DNA of 64,000 bases from Streptomyces sp. NBC_00078 (GCF_026343335.1 NZ_JAPELX010000001.1:744001-808000), one strand, 5' to 3'. Positions 12,857-20,989 are shown, counted from the stretch's first letter. Numbers and translations are program-made. Notes: a model not told the origin generated them from the sequence alone.

Positions 12857-12866
12857 AAAGCGCTTG
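12857..12866 (-). promoter_or_regulatory. Putative LacI-family operator before the sugar operon
   Basis: AAAGCGCTTG, with the 8-bp palindrome AAGCGCTT at 12858-12865, lies about 130 bp upstream of the PmoA-like start. The central GCGC flanked by AA/TT is a common LacI/GalR half-site arrangement. The 430-bp gap (12727-13155) otherwise holds no gene, only this site and the one at 13091. Confidence 0.4.
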
Positions 12867-13090
12867 CACTCGAAGGCGACCCTAGGTGCGGGCGCATGTC
12901 AGGACAACCCCCATGCACCGAAGTCCAGCAGATCAGGAAGCAGATCCCGGAGAAGGCCGGGGAGCAGATCGTGGAGCAGATCGGCGACGCGCCGACGCTT
13001 GATCCGCCACCCGTCCGGGCACGGGCAGAGACTCCGAGATTGGCATGGACCTGTTCATGATCCCCGGCTAGGCTCTGCCGCGCACGCCAG

Positions 13091-13104
13091 TGAGAGCGCT
13101 CTCA
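13091..13104 (+). promoter_or_regulatory. CebR-like palindrome upstream of secreted protease
   Basis: TGAGAGCGCTCTCA is a perfect 14-bp palindrome, 52 bp upstream of the TTG start. It differs by one base per half from the known cellulose/cellobiose repressor site TGGGAGCGCTCCCA, so a LacI-family repressor is the likely ligand. Confidence 0.6.
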
Positions 13105-13155
13105 AAGTTCTGCTGTTCCATCCCACCTTGCTGGAACAACGAAGGGGCCACCGCC

Positions 13156-14307
13156 TTGAGACGCACAACAGCCATGCGTACAAGCCTGTCCGCACTCCTC
13201 CTCCTTGGCACCTGGGCCACCGCGAGCAGCCTGCCCGCCGCTGCCTCGGGCTCCCCCGCACGCCCCACCGAAGCACCCGCCTCCGCCCAGCTCCTGTCCG
13301 CGATGCAGCACGATCTGGGCCTGACGAAGAGCCAGGCCGAGGCACGTCTGACCGAGGAGAAGACGGCGACGGCCGTGGAACGGAAGGCCAAGCGCGTCGC
13401 CGGATCGTCGTACGGCGGCTCCTGGTTCGACGCCGAAAGCGGCAGGCTGACCGTCGCCGTCACCCGCGGCGCGGACGCCGGGGCCGTACGCGCGACCGGT
13501 GCGACCGTACGCCTCGTACAGCACAGCGCGCGGCAACTCGACGCGGCCAGGGCACGCATCGACGCACTGTCCGCGCCTGCGGGCGTGAGCAGTTGGTACG
13601 TCGATGCCAGGACCAACAAGGTCGTCGTGAACGTCGTCACCACGCACCGCGATGACAACGATGTCCGGCCGTTCCTGGCAAGTGCCCGCCGGGCCGGCCC
13701 CGTCACCGTGAAGGAGACCTCCGCCGCACCGCGGACCTTCGCCGCCGGCACCGTGGGCGGCGACCCGTACTACACCGGCAACGTCCGCTGTTCCATAGGC
13801 TTTTCGGTGTACGGCGGCTTCGTCACCGCCGGGCACTGCGGCCGGCCGAGCGCGGCGGTGTACGGCTGGGACCACTCCTACGTCGGCGCCTTCCAGGGTT
13901 CGTCGTTCCCGGACAACGACTACGCGTGGGTGAACGTCGGCAGCGGCTGGTGGACCGTGCCGGTGGTGCTCGGCTGGGGCACGGTGTCCGACCAGCTCGT
14001 CCGTGGCTCCGCCGAGGCTCCGGTCGGTGCGTCCGTCTGCCGCTCCGGCTCCACCTCCCACTGGCACTGCGGCACGGTGCTGGCCAAGAACGAGACGGTC
14101 AACTACAGCCAGGGCGCCGTCCACGAGATGACGAAGACGAGCGTCTGCGCCGAGCCCGGTGATTCCGGTGGCTCCTTCATCAGCGGCGACCAGGCCCAGG
14201 GCGTCACTTCCGGCGGCTGGGGCAACTGCGGTTCCGGCGGCGAGACCTGGTTCCAGCCCGTCAACGAGATCCTCAACCGGTACGGGCTGACCCTGCACAC
14301 CGCCTGA
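13156..14307 (+). CDS. Streptogrisin-like secreted serine protease (S1E), preproenzyme
   Basis: A 383-residue preproprotease. A signal peptide (about residues 1-34, ending LPAAASG) is followed by an alpha-lytic-type pro-domain (QLLSAMQHDLGLTKSQAEARL, then SSYGGSWFDAESGRLTVAVT) that folds the enzyme and is cut off. The mature chymotrypsin-like domain has the triad in VTAGHCG (His), DNDYAWV (Asp) and PGDSGGSF (Ser), and paired cysteines near each. The TTG at 13156 is chosen because GAAGGGG at 13141-13147 is well spaced and the following residues LRRTT match the usual start of this family. Upstream lies a LacI-type palindrome. Confidence 0.93.
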   Translation: MRRTTAMRTSLSALLLLGTWATASSLPAAASGSPARPTEAPASAQLLSAMQHDLGLTKSQAEARLTEEKTATAVERKAKRVAGSSYGGSWFDAESGRLTVAVTRGADAGAVRATGATVRLVQHSARQLDAARARIDALSAPAGVSSWYVDARTNKVVVNVVTTHRDDNDVRPFLASARRAGPVTVKETSAAPRTFAAGTVGGDPYYTGNVRCSIGFSVYGGFVTAGHCGRPSAAVYGWDHSYVGAFQGSSFPDNDYAWVNVGSGWWTVPVVLGWGTVSDQLVRGSAEAPVGASVCRSGSTSHWHCGTVLAKNETVNYSQGAVHEMTKTSVCAEPGDSGGSFISGDQAQGVTSGGWGNCGSGGETWFQPVNEILNRYGLTLHTA

Positions 14308-14334
14308 CCCTCCGCTGCGGTGACAGAGCGGGCT

Positions 14335-14356
14335 CCGTCGGGCGGATCACCGACGG
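14335..14356 (+). terminator. Weak hairpin after protease gene
   Basis: CCGTCGG (14335-14341) pairs with CCGACGG (14350-14356) around an 8-nt loop, 28 bp past the stop. It leads directly into the tandem repeat. Confidence 0.35.
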
Positions 14357-14369
14357 GGCCCGTCCCGGC

Positions 14370-14445
14370 GGGGCTTGTCCGGGCCGGCGGGGCTTGTCCG
14401 GGCCGGCGGGGCTTGTCCGGGCCGACGGGGCTTGTCCGGGCCGAC
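14370..14445. repeat. Four 19-bp tandem repeats
   Basis: The unit GGGGCTTGTCCGGGCCGGC is repeated four times head to tail (starts 14370, 14389, 14408, 14427); the last copy ends GAC instead of GGC. It fills the space between the protease gene and the NmrA-like fragment and codes for nothing convincing. Could act as a set of hairpins or simply be slippage-expanded DNA. Confidence 0.85.
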
Positions 14446-14498
14446 GGCCGGCCGGCGAGGAAGGGCGCGCGGAGCCGAGCCTCGTTGAGGGCGAGGTC

Positions 14499-14888
14499 TC
14501 AGCGGAAAGCGGCGATGTGCCGCTGAGCCCAGTCGGCGAAGGTCCGGGGCGCGCGGTGCAGGACCTGCTCGACGTCCGGGCTGATGCGCTGCTCGGTGGG
14601 CGTGGCCCGGCCGAGGATGTCGAGCGTGGTGTCGACCACGGCCTCGGGCATGAGCTGCAGCATCTGGGCGCGGGCCTCGTCCCGGGCCTGCTCGTGGAAG
14701 TGGACCGGTTCGCCGAGCGCGGTTCCGATCGCCTCGGCCTGCTGCCGGGGCGTGCCGAGGGCGGGCCCGGTCAGCTCGTAGACCTGTCCGGTGTGGCCGT
14801 CCTCGCGCAGCGCCGCGGCGGCCACCTCGGCGATGTCGTCCGGGTCGACAGTGGGCAGACCGACGTCGGCGAAGGGCGCGGCCTGACG
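14499..14888 (-). pseudogene. C-terminal fragment of NmrA-like NAD(P)-binding protein
   Basis: Only the last ~130 residues of an NmrA/SDR-like protein remain. Reading leftward it contains PFADVGLPTVDPDDIAEVAAAAL, GHTGQVYELTGPAL and a helical tail ending QRHIAAFR. The nucleotide-binding Rossmann half that should precede it is absent; upstream sequence runs straight into the 3' end of the MerR gene. A 108-aa protein could start at the GTG at 14825 but would lack cofactor binding. Best read as a deletion remnant. Confidence 0.7.
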
Positions 14889-14907
14889 GCGCGCTGCCGA
14901 ACCGGCG

Positions 14908-15279
14908 TCACGGGCGCCGTGGAACCCGCTTCCTGGGTGCGGGGCAGGCGGCGGCGTGGCGCAGCGAGTCGCGCAGCGCGCCGAGTTCGTGGATCGTCCT
15001 GTCCAGCTCCGCGGCCTTGGACGCGAGCATCTCCCGGTCGATGCGGGTCCGTCCGTCCGGCGCGAACATGCGCGCGATCTCGTCGAGCGAGAAACCGGCG
15101 GTGCGCCCGAGTGCGATCAGCGCAAGGCGCTCCAGTACGCCGGGGTCGTACTGACGGCGCAGACCCCGCCTGCCGCTCGGGGCGATCAGCCCTCTCTCCT
15201 CGTAGAACCGCAGCGTCGAGGCGGGAACCCCGGCGCGGAGTGCCACCTCGGCTATGTCCAGGTCTGTCATCCTCTTCAC
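14908..15279 (-). CDS. MerR family regulator, C-terminus probably cut short
   Basis: A 123-residue MerR regulator. The winged helix reads IAEVALRAGVPASTLRFYEERGL near residues 6-28, followed by the wing region RRQYDPGVLERLALIALGRTAGFSLDEIARMF and a dimerisation helix. The last recognisable part is HAAACPAP; homologues continue with a conserved tail, but here RKRVPRRP and a stop follow, where the NmrA fragment begins. The start is GTG 15279 or ATG 15270. The operator-like inverted repeat overlaps its start and faces the divergent methyltransferase gene, so it probably regulates both. Confidence 0.85.
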   Translation of the reverse strand: MKRMTDLDIAEVALRAGVPASTLRFYEERGLIAPSGRRGLRRQYDPGVLERLALIALGRTAGFSLDEIARMFAPDGRTRIDREMLASKAAELDRTIHELGALRDSLRHAAACPAPRKRVPRRP

Positions 15280-15296
15280 CTCAAGTCGGCTTGAAG
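15279..15296. promoter_or_regulatory. MerR/SoxR-type operator
   Basis: CCTCAAGTCGGCTTGAAG is an 18-bp imperfect dyad of the form CCTCAAG-N4-CTTGAGG known for SoxR and related MerR proteins. It covers the 5' end of the MerR gene and lies 49 bp before the methyltransferase start. Confidence 0.6.
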
Positions 15297-15344
15297 TGGC
15301 ACGGTGTCATCCCGGCTCGATGACGGCAAGCAGAGGAGGCGCTC

Positions 15345-16208
15345 ATGGACGGCACCCGCGGGACCGACGACGATCAGGCGGCGCGTTGGAACGGGCCCGG
15401 CGGCAACGCCTGGGTCGAGATGCAGCCCGTGCTCGACGAGATGTTCAGGCCCTTCGAGGACCTGCTCGTCGATGCCGTGTCCGCCGGACACGGCAGTCGT
15501 GTGCTCGATGTCGGCTGCGGCACCGGCGGCATCACGCTGGCCGTCGCGCGGCGGCTCGCTTCGGCGGGGCGTTGTACGGGCGTCGACATCTCCCAACCCG
15601 TGATCGCCGCCGCCCGGGCGCGGGCCGGGCGGGAGGGGACTCCGGCGTCCTTCGTCCGCGCCGACGCTCAGGATCACGCGTTCGAGCCTGCGTCCTTCGA
15701 CTTCGTCGTCTCACGCTTCGGTGTCATGTTCTTCAACGACTCCGTGATGGCGTTCGAGAATCTCCGCCGTGCCTCGACGGACGACGGCCGGCTCCGGTTC
15801 GTCGCCTGGCGCGGCGCTGCGGAGAATCCGTTCATGACGACGGCCGAACGCGCCGCGGCACCTCTGCTGCCCGGCCTCCCCGCCCGGCGCCCGGACGGGC
15901 CCGGGCAGTTCGCCTTCGCGGATCCGGACAGGATCCGCCGCATCCTGGCGGACAGCGGCTGGGCCGAGATCGACATCCGGCCGATCGACGTGACCTGTGC
16001 TCTGCCCGAGAGGGAACTGGCCCACTACCTCGCCCGGCTCGGTCCGGTCGGTCTGGCCCTGCGCGAGGTGGACGAGCGGACCCGCCGGCAGGTCCTGGAA
16101 ACGGTTCTGGCCGCGTTCGACGGCTTTGTGCAGGGCCAGGAGGTCCGCTTCACGGCGGCCTGCTGGCTGGTCGGCGCCCGGGCGTCGTCCGCGTCGTCCG
16201 CCTCCTGA
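15345..16208 (+). CDS. Class I SAM-dependent methyltransferase
   Basis: A 287-residue methyltransferase. Motif I is VLDVGCGTGG near residue 49, followed by the acidic ribose-binding position in CTGVDISQPVI and a motif II/III region FDFVVSRFGVMFF. This UbiE/COQ5-like fold methylates small molecules; no acceptor can be inferred. GAGGAGG precedes the ATG. It is transcribed divergently from the MerR gene across a 65-bp region with a MerR-type dyad, so MerR control is likely. Confidence 0.88.
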   Translation: MDGTRGTDDDQAARWNGPGGNAWVEMQPVLDEMFRPFEDLLVDAVSAGHGSRVLDVGCGTGGITLAVARRLASAGRCTGVDISQPVIAAARARAGREGTPASFVRADAQDHAFEPASFDFVVSRFGVMFFNDSVMAFENLRRASTDDGRLRFVAWRGAAENPFMTTAERAAAPLLPGLPARRPDGPGQFAFADPDRIRRILADSGWAEIDIRPIDVTCALPERELAHYLARLGPVGLALREVDERTRRQVLETVLAAFDGFVQGQEVRFTAACWLVGARASSASSAS

Positions 16209-16233
16209 CCGTCCGGGCGCGGCGGCGTGGGCC

Positions 16234-16246
16234 GCGAAACTTTCGC
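16234..16246. promoter_or_regulatory. GCGAAA-C-TTTCGC palindrome before ThuA gene
   Basis: Perfect 13-bp palindrome about 75 bp upstream of the ThuA-like start. The CGAAA-N-TTTCG form resembles short repeats reported upstream of Streptomyces xylanase genes; the binding protein here is unknown. Confidence 0.45.
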
Positions 16247-16320
16247 CTGTCCGGCCGCCCTTTTCCGAGCGCGCGCGACGGGCGCATAGTGATGACTCCG
16301 TCCTACGGGTGAGGATCAAG

Positions 16321-17031
16321 ATGACGCGGAAGAAGGCCCTGATCGTTCGAGGCGGTTGGGAGGGACACCGGCCGGTCGAGGCAACGGAGTTGTTCCTGCC
16401 CTTCCTCGAGGGCAGCGGTTACACCGTCCGGATCGAGGAGTCGACGGACGTCTACGCCGACGCCGCCGAACTGGCCGGGACCGACCTCGTGGTGCAGTGC
16501 ATCTCGATGTCGCAGATCACCGCCGAGCAGTTGTCGGGGCTGAGCGCGGCGATCGTGGCCGGTACCGGCTTCACCGGCTGGCACGGTGGCATCGTCGACT
16601 CGTTCCGTGCGTCCTCCGACTATCTCCACCTGGTGGGGGGCCAGTTCGCCGTCCACCCGGGCAAGGAGCCGTGCGAGCGCCGGGGAGAGGCCGAGGACAA
16701 CTTCCTGCCGCACGCCGTCACCATCACCGAGCTGGGCCGCGAGCATCCGGTCACCGCCGGCGTCGAGGACTTCGAGCTGTGCACGGAGCAGTACTGGGTG
16801 CTCCACGACGACCTGATCGACGTCCTGGCCACGACCACACATCCGGCCCGCGCCTGGCAGCCCTGGGACCGGCCCGTCACCTCTCCGGCGATCTGGACCC
16901 GGCGGTGGGGCGCCGGGCGGATCGTGGTGACCACTCCGGGGCACAGCCTCGACGTGCTGGAGAACCCGAGCGTCCGCACCGTCATCGAGAGGGGCATGCT
17001 GTGGGCGACACGCACCGCGTCGGCGTCGTAG
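16321..17031 (+). CDS. ThuA-like (trehalose utilisation) domain protein
   Basis: A 236-residue single-domain protein with the class-I glutamine-amidotransferase-like fold of ThuA. Landmarks are KKALIVRGGWEGHRPVE at the N-terminus, the FTGWHGG turn, and HPVTAGVEDFELCTEQYW. ThuA proteins accompany sugar dehydrogenases in trehalose/sucrose keto-sugar metabolism. ATG at 16321 has GAGGA 6 nt upstream. Its 3' end overlaps the next gene by 31 bp, and ThuA next to a Gfo/Idh/MocA oxidoreductase is a standard pair. Confidence 0.88.
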   Translation: MTRKKALIVRGGWEGHRPVEATELFLPFLEGSGYTVRIEESTDVYADAAELAGTDLVVQCISMSQITAEQLSGLSAAIVAGTGFTGWHGGIVDSFRASSDYLHLVGGQFAVHPGKEPCERRGEAEDNFLPHAVTITELGREHPVTAGVEDFELCTEQYWVLHDDLIDVLATTTHPARAWQPWDRPVTSPAIWTRRWGAGRIVVTTPGHSLDVLENPSVRTVIERGMLWATRTASAS

Positions 17032-18113
17032 GTCTCGGCGTCATCTCCCGCGCGTACCTGGACACGCTGGCCGGCCATCCCGCCGTACGCGTCACCGCGG
17101 TGGCCGATCTCGACGCCTCGCGGTCGGCCGCGGTCGCCGCCGGACTGCCCGGCGTCCAGGCGCTGTCCGTCGAGGAGTTGCTGAGCAGCCCGGACGTGGA
17201 CACGGTGCTGAACCTCACCGTCCCTGCGGCCCATGCCGAGATCGCCCTCGGCGCCATCGGCCATGGCAAGAACGTCTACGGTGAGAAGCCCCTGGCCGCC
17301 ACCCTCGTCGACGCCCATGCCGTCATGGAGGCCGCCGCGAAAGCGGGAGTCGGGGTGGGCTGCGCGCCGGACACCGTCCTGGGCACCGGAATCCAGACGG
17401 CACGGGCGGCGGTCGAGGCGGGCGCGATCGGACGCCCCCAGTTCGCCTCGGCCGTCATGATCACCGCCGGGCACGAACGCTGGCATCCCCACCCCGACTT
17501 CTACTACACCGACGGCGGTGGCCCGCTCCTCGACATGGGGCCGTACTACCTGGCGTCCCTGGTCCATCTGCTGGGTCCGGTGCGTGCCGTGACCGGGGCC
17601 TCCAGCAGGCTGCGCACCGAGCGGGTCATCGGCTCCGGCCCGCGCGCGGGCGAGCGGATACCGGTCGAGGTGGACAGTCATGTCTCCGGTGTGCTGGAGC
17701 ACGTGGGCGGGACCCTGACGACGATCACCACGAGCTTCGACGGCGTGGCCACCACTGCCGCGCCGATCGAGATCCACGGCGAGACGGGGACGCTCTCGGT
17801 GCCGGATCCCAACGGCTTCGACGGCGAGGTGCGGCTCTTCGGACTCGGCGACACGCAGTGGCGCACGCTGCCGCCGTCCGCGGGTTACGTCGCGGGCGCA
17901 CGCGGAGTCGGCCTGCTCGACTTCGTCGCCGCCGACGGGCAGCGGCCGCCTCGCGCAAGCGGTGATCTCGCCCTGCATGTGCTGGAGACGATGACCGCGC
18001 TCCTTTCCTCGTCGGCCGAGGGACGACGGATCGAGCTGACGACATCGGCGCAGCCGCCCGCCGCGGTTGCGCTCACGGCCGTGGAGGAGTGGGCCGGGGC
18101 CGCGTCATGGTGA
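17001..18113 (+). CDS. Gfo/Idh/MocA family NAD(P)-dependent oxidoreductase
   Basis: A 370-residue sugar or cyclitol dehydrogenase. The Rossmann motif VGVVGLGVISRAYLDTL is at the N-terminus; the family catalytic lysine is in YGEKPLA near residue 95, and a GGGPLLDMGPYYL stretch around residue 172 matches the substrate domain. The GTG at 17001 follows GAGAGGGG and lies inside the end of the ThuA gene, implying coupled translation. The substrate cannot be told; the palindrome before ThuA suggests sugar-responsive control. Confidence 0.92.
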   Translation: MGDTHRVGVVGLGVISRAYLDTLAGHPAVRVTAVADLDASRSAAVAAGLPGVQALSVEELLSSPDVDTVLNLTVPAAHAEIALGAIGHGKNVYGEKPLAATLVDAHAVMEAAAKAGVGVGCAPDTVLGTGIQTARAAVEAGAIGRPQFASAVMITAGHERWHPHPDFYYTDGGGPLLDMGPYYLASLVHLLGPVRAVTGASSRLRTERVIGSGPRAGERIPVEVDSHVSGVLEHVGGTLTTITTSFDGVATTAAPIEIHGETGTLSVPDPNGFDGEVRLFGLGDTQWRTLPPSAGYVAGARGVGLLDFVAADGQRPPRASGDLALHVLETMTALLSSSAEGRRIELTTSAQPPAAVALTAVEEWAGAASW

Positions 18114-18168
18114 CCTAGGCCGCATGCTGACAGATCACCGGACGGCCGTCACCTGCTGTCAACCACGG

Positions 18169-19404
18169 TCAACTCGCTGTTCCCTCAAGGGGCTTGCAGA
18201 CGGGAGCGCAGGAAGTCGTCCGCGGTGCCACCGTGTCGCTTCGGGTACCGGCTAGGGGCGCGCGCTCGGACGGCGCCGGTTTGCGGATCAGGAGCAGTGC
18301 CGCGTCGTCGTGCAGCCGGCCGCCCACGTGTGCGAGGAGTTCTTCGTGGAGCGCGCCGAGGGTGCGCGCCGGGTCGTCGGACACGTGGCGTGCCAGCCCT
18401 TCGTCAAGGGGATAGAACGCGCGGTCGTGGTCCCGGGCCTCGGTGACCCCGTCGGTGTAGAGCAGCAGCTGGTCCCCGTCGGTGAAGGGCAGAACCTGGA
18501 GGCCGGGGGTATGAGGCGCAAGGGCACGCAGCCCGAGGGGCGGGGCCGGCTGCGTAGGCTCCACCGCCGCGACGCTCCCGGACGCACGCACCAGCAGCGG
18601 CGGCGCGTGTCCGCAGTTCACCACCTCCAGCTGTCCCGGCCTCGGATATCCGGCGACCACGGCGGTGACGAAGTCGTCGCCGCCGAGATTACGTGCGAGG
18701 CTCCGCTCGATCCTGTCGACGACGGCGAGCAGATCGGGCTCGTCGTAGGCCGCCTCGCGGAAGACTCCGAGCACCAGCGCGGCGGTGCCCACGGCCGGCA
18801 GGCCTTTGCCGCGCACATCGCCGACGATCAGCCGCACACCGTACGGCGTGGGGATCAGCGCGTAGAGATCCCCACCGATACGGGCCTCGGCGGCCGCGGC
18901 GCTGTAGCGGACGGCGACCTGGAAGGGGCCGACAGACGCCGGCACGGGCTTGAGCAGCACGTGCTGGGCGGTCTCCGCGACCGAGCGGACGGCCGCGAGC
19001 ACGCGTTCGCGGCGGCGGCGCAGCACGCCGGTCAGGGCACTCGCGAGGGTGACGGCCATCAGGGCGGACAGCACGGCCGCGAGTTCCCGGTCCGGAACTC
19101 CGTCCCGGCTGCCGAGCGTCGCGCCCAGCACCGCGGCGAGGAGGCCTACGCACAGGACACCGCGCGGCCCGTTGGTGGTGGCGGCCAGGGCGGGCCCGGC
19201 GGTGAGCATCGGCAGCCAGATCATCCCCGCTCCGCCCGCGAGGTCGGCCAGCACGATCACCGAGACGATCAGTACGGGCAGGACGGGCGCGCCGGCGGCC
19301 AGCTGTGCGACGGCACGCCTGGCCGAGGCCACGGGACCGGCCACTCGGTTCCTGAACGGCCGTGTCGGCCGACGGCCGCCGCCATGGTCTCGGGCCTGAC
19401 TCAT
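18169..19404 (-). CDS. Membrane-bound PP2C-type (SpoIIE) phosphatase
   Basis: A 411-residue protein. Three or four N-terminal hydrophobic helices (VLPVLIVSVIVLADLAGGAG, MIWLPMLTAGPALAATT, VLCVGLLAAVLGATLG, LAAVLSALMAVTLASALTGVL) lead through a basic linker to a PP2C domain with EARIGGDLYAL, LIVGDVRGKGLPAVG, GDDFVTAVV and LLLYTDGVTEARD, which contain the metal-binding aspartates. Such RsbU-like enzymes dephosphorylate anti-anti-sigma factors. No partner anti-sigma gene is adjacent. The ATG at 19404 is preferred over one at 19470 because GGAAGAC precedes it. Confidence 0.88.
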   Translation of the reverse strand: MSQARDHGGGRRPTRPFRNRVAGPVASARRAVAQLAAGAPVLPVLIVSVIVLADLAGGAGMIWLPMLTAGPALAATTNGPRGVLCVGLLAAVLGATLGSRDGVPDRELAAVLSALMAVTLASALTGVLRRRRERVLAAVRSVAETAQHVLLKPVPASVGPFQVAVRYSAAAAEARIGGDLYALIPTPYGVRLIVGDVRGKGLPAVGTAALVLGVFREAAYDEPDLLAVVDRIERSLARNLGGDDFVTAVVAGYPRPGQLEVVNCGHAPPLLVRASGSVAAVEPTQPAPPLGLRALAPHTPGLQVLPFTDGDQLLLYTDGVTEARDHDRAFYPLDEGLARHVSDDPARTLGALHEELLAHVGGRLHDDAALLLIRKPAPSERAPLAGTRSDTVAPRTTSCAPVCKPLEGTAS

Positions 19405-19480
19405 GTGTCTTCCGCAGTCCTCTTCTGTGTACGGGTGCTGAGCGGGTTCTGAGCTGAGTACGGGACGCATTGCCGAAATG

Positions 19481-19502
19481 CCCGTTTCATCCAGGAAACG
19501 GG
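19481..19502 (-). terminator. Hairpin downstream of IclR gene
   Basis: CCCGTTTC (19481-19488) pairs perfectly with GAAACGGG (19495-19502), 6-nt loop. It lies between the stop of the IclR gene and the start of the phosphatase gene. Confidence 0.5.
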
Positions 19503-19532
19503 TTGGGCCCGGATGTCACAAGGAGAGGATTT

Positions 19533-20291
19533 TCAGATAGTGAGCGAAAGGCTCCTGGTCACGCGGCTCGCGGTGGAGATCAGGCGGTCCCTGATCTCCG
19601 GCAGCCGGGAGACGCGATCCGTGGGCAGGGAGACCCCGAGCGAGCCCAGCGTGTCCCCGCTGTAGACGGGTACGGCGACACAGACCGTGCCCAGGGTGTA
19701 CTCCTCCATGTCCATCACGGCCGGAGCCACGGGTGAGGAGTCCAGTAGCCGGAGCAGTGCCGGCAGGCTGGTGATCGTCCGAGGGGTGAGGTCGGCGAGG
19801 TGGTGCCGGGAGAGATAGTCCTTGCGGGCGTCGCCGTCCAGCTCCCGCAGCACGGACTTGCCCAGCGCCGTGGCGTGCCCCGCGTCCTCGAAACCCACCC
19901 ACAGGTCGACGCGGGGCGCCCGGGGACTGTCCACGATCTCGGCGACCCGGATCTCGCCGTCCTCATAGAAGGTCAGGTAGGCGGCGGTGGCCAGCTCGTC
20001 CCGCAGGGCGGCGAGAGTCGGGCGGACCCTGCTGAGCAGCGCCTGCCCGCGGCCCATGGTCTGGAACGTCTGCAGCTTGTCCCCGAGGATGAACCCGCCG
20101 TCGCCCAGCTTCCGCAGATATCCGTCGTGGACGAGTGTCCGCAGCAGGTGATAGGCGGTGGCCAGGGGCAGCCCGGTCTCCCGTGCCAGCTGTTTCGCCG
20201 GCGCGCCGTTCTCGTGCGCGCTCACCGCCTCCAGCAGCCGGAAGGCCCGCTGGACGGACGTGATCAGCGTTGGGCCCTCGTGCCCACCCAT
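19533..20291 (-). CDS. IclR family transcriptional regulator
   Basis: A 252-residue regulator. The N-terminal winged HTH reads ITSVQRAFRLLEAVSAHENGAPAKQLARETGLPLATAYHLLRTLVHDGYL; the effector domain follows with VDLWVGFEDAGHATALGKSVL and a C-terminal VCVAVPVYSGDTLGSLGVSLP. IclR proteins bind small carboxylates or aromatic metabolites. No metabolic gene lies right beside it, so the target is unknown. The ATG at 20291 gives the usual length; upstream in-frame sequence is not family-like. Confidence 0.9.
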   Translation of the reverse strand: MGGHEGPTLITSVQRAFRLLEAVSAHENGAPAKQLARETGLPLATAYHLLRTLVHDGYLRKLGDGGFILGDKLQTFQTMGRGQALLSRVRPTLAALRDELATAAYLTFYEDGEIRVAEIVDSPRAPRVDLWVGFEDAGHATALGKSVLRELDGDARKDYLSRHHLADLTPRTITSLPALLRLLDSSPVAPAVMDMEEYTLGTVCVAVPVYSGDTLGSLGVSLPTDRVSRLPEIRDRLISTASRVTRSLSLTI

Positions 20292-20644
20292 AGGTCCAGG
20301 GTGCGTCAGGTACCCGGGGTGGGCAAGCGAGAGGGGGCGGGGCGCGAGATCGGCTTCCGCGGCCCGGACGGGAACCGCGTGCGGCCCTGCGCCAGGTAGC
20401 GCACCGAGGGCGTGGGGCGCACGCCAACCCGCCGGGAACACGGCCCAATTGGAATTATCCCAAGATATGCCGGGGTCGCGGTTCCCTTCCGGTATGCATT
20501 TTCCGGGGCTTCGACCAGGGGCATTGAGGGTTACCGGAATTCGGCGCGCCGCGGGGCATTTTGGGGATATTCCTCATTAATCTCCCCAACTGAACGAAGT
20601 CGATCTGTCTCAGGTCGCATCCACTTCACTCCACCGGAGATGAC
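20292..20644. other. Intergenic promoter region
   Basis: 353 bp between divergent IclR and small secreted protein genes. The right half (about 20440-20640) is much more AT-rich than its surroundings (for example AATTGGAATTATCCC and GATATTCCTCATTAATC), consistent with a strong promoter for the secreted protein. No gene seen. Confidence 0.5.
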
Positions 20645-20944
20645 ATGCACAAGCTTCGCAACGCTGCCGTCCTGTTCGCGGTTCTCGGGACCGTCGGACT
20701 GGCCGGCGGCGCCGCCCACGCCGACGGAGGCCAGGGCGGCGCGGGTTCGGGCGGAGGCGGCAGTCAGTACAGCGTCCTGCAGAGCACCACGTGCCGTTCG
20801 CACGACCTGAACCTCGACGTCCTCGGCCAGGTCGGGCTGCTCGACGGCGTCCTCGGCAGCGGGCTGAACGGCGAGGGCAACAGCGGCGCCCAGGACACCG
20901 GGCTGGGCTCGGACATGGGCTGCAACAACGCCGTCGGCAAGTAG
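20645..20944 (+). CDS. Small secreted protein, unknown function
   Basis: A 99-residue protein with a clear signal peptide (MHKLRNAAVLFAVLGTVGL, cleavage after AAHA). The mature part is a Gly-rich run (GGQGGAGSGGGGS) and then a conserved-looking body with TTCRSHDLNLDVLGQVGLLDGVLG and GSDMGCNNAVGK, holding two cysteines that could form one disulphide. Looks like an abundant streptomycete surface or extracellular protein but is neither chaplin nor rodlin by its motifs. GGAGATGAC precedes the ATG; two strong hairpins follow. Confidence 0.85.
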   Translation: MHKLRNAAVLFAVLGTVGLAGGAAHADGGQGGAGSGGGGSQYSVLQSTTCRSHDLNLDVLGQVGLLDGVLGSGLNGEGNSGAQDTGLGSDMGCNNAVGK

Positions 20945-20958
20945 GGCAGAACCTCACG

Positions 20959-20989
20959 GCGGTGCCCCGGCCACAAGCCGGGGCACCGC
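20959..20989 (+). terminator. Strong terminator hairpin
   Basis: 13-bp perfect stem (20959-20971 with 20977-20989, core GGTGCCCCGG/CCGGGGCACC) and a 5-nt CACAA loop, 15 bp after the stop of the small secreted protein gene. Confidence 0.8.
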
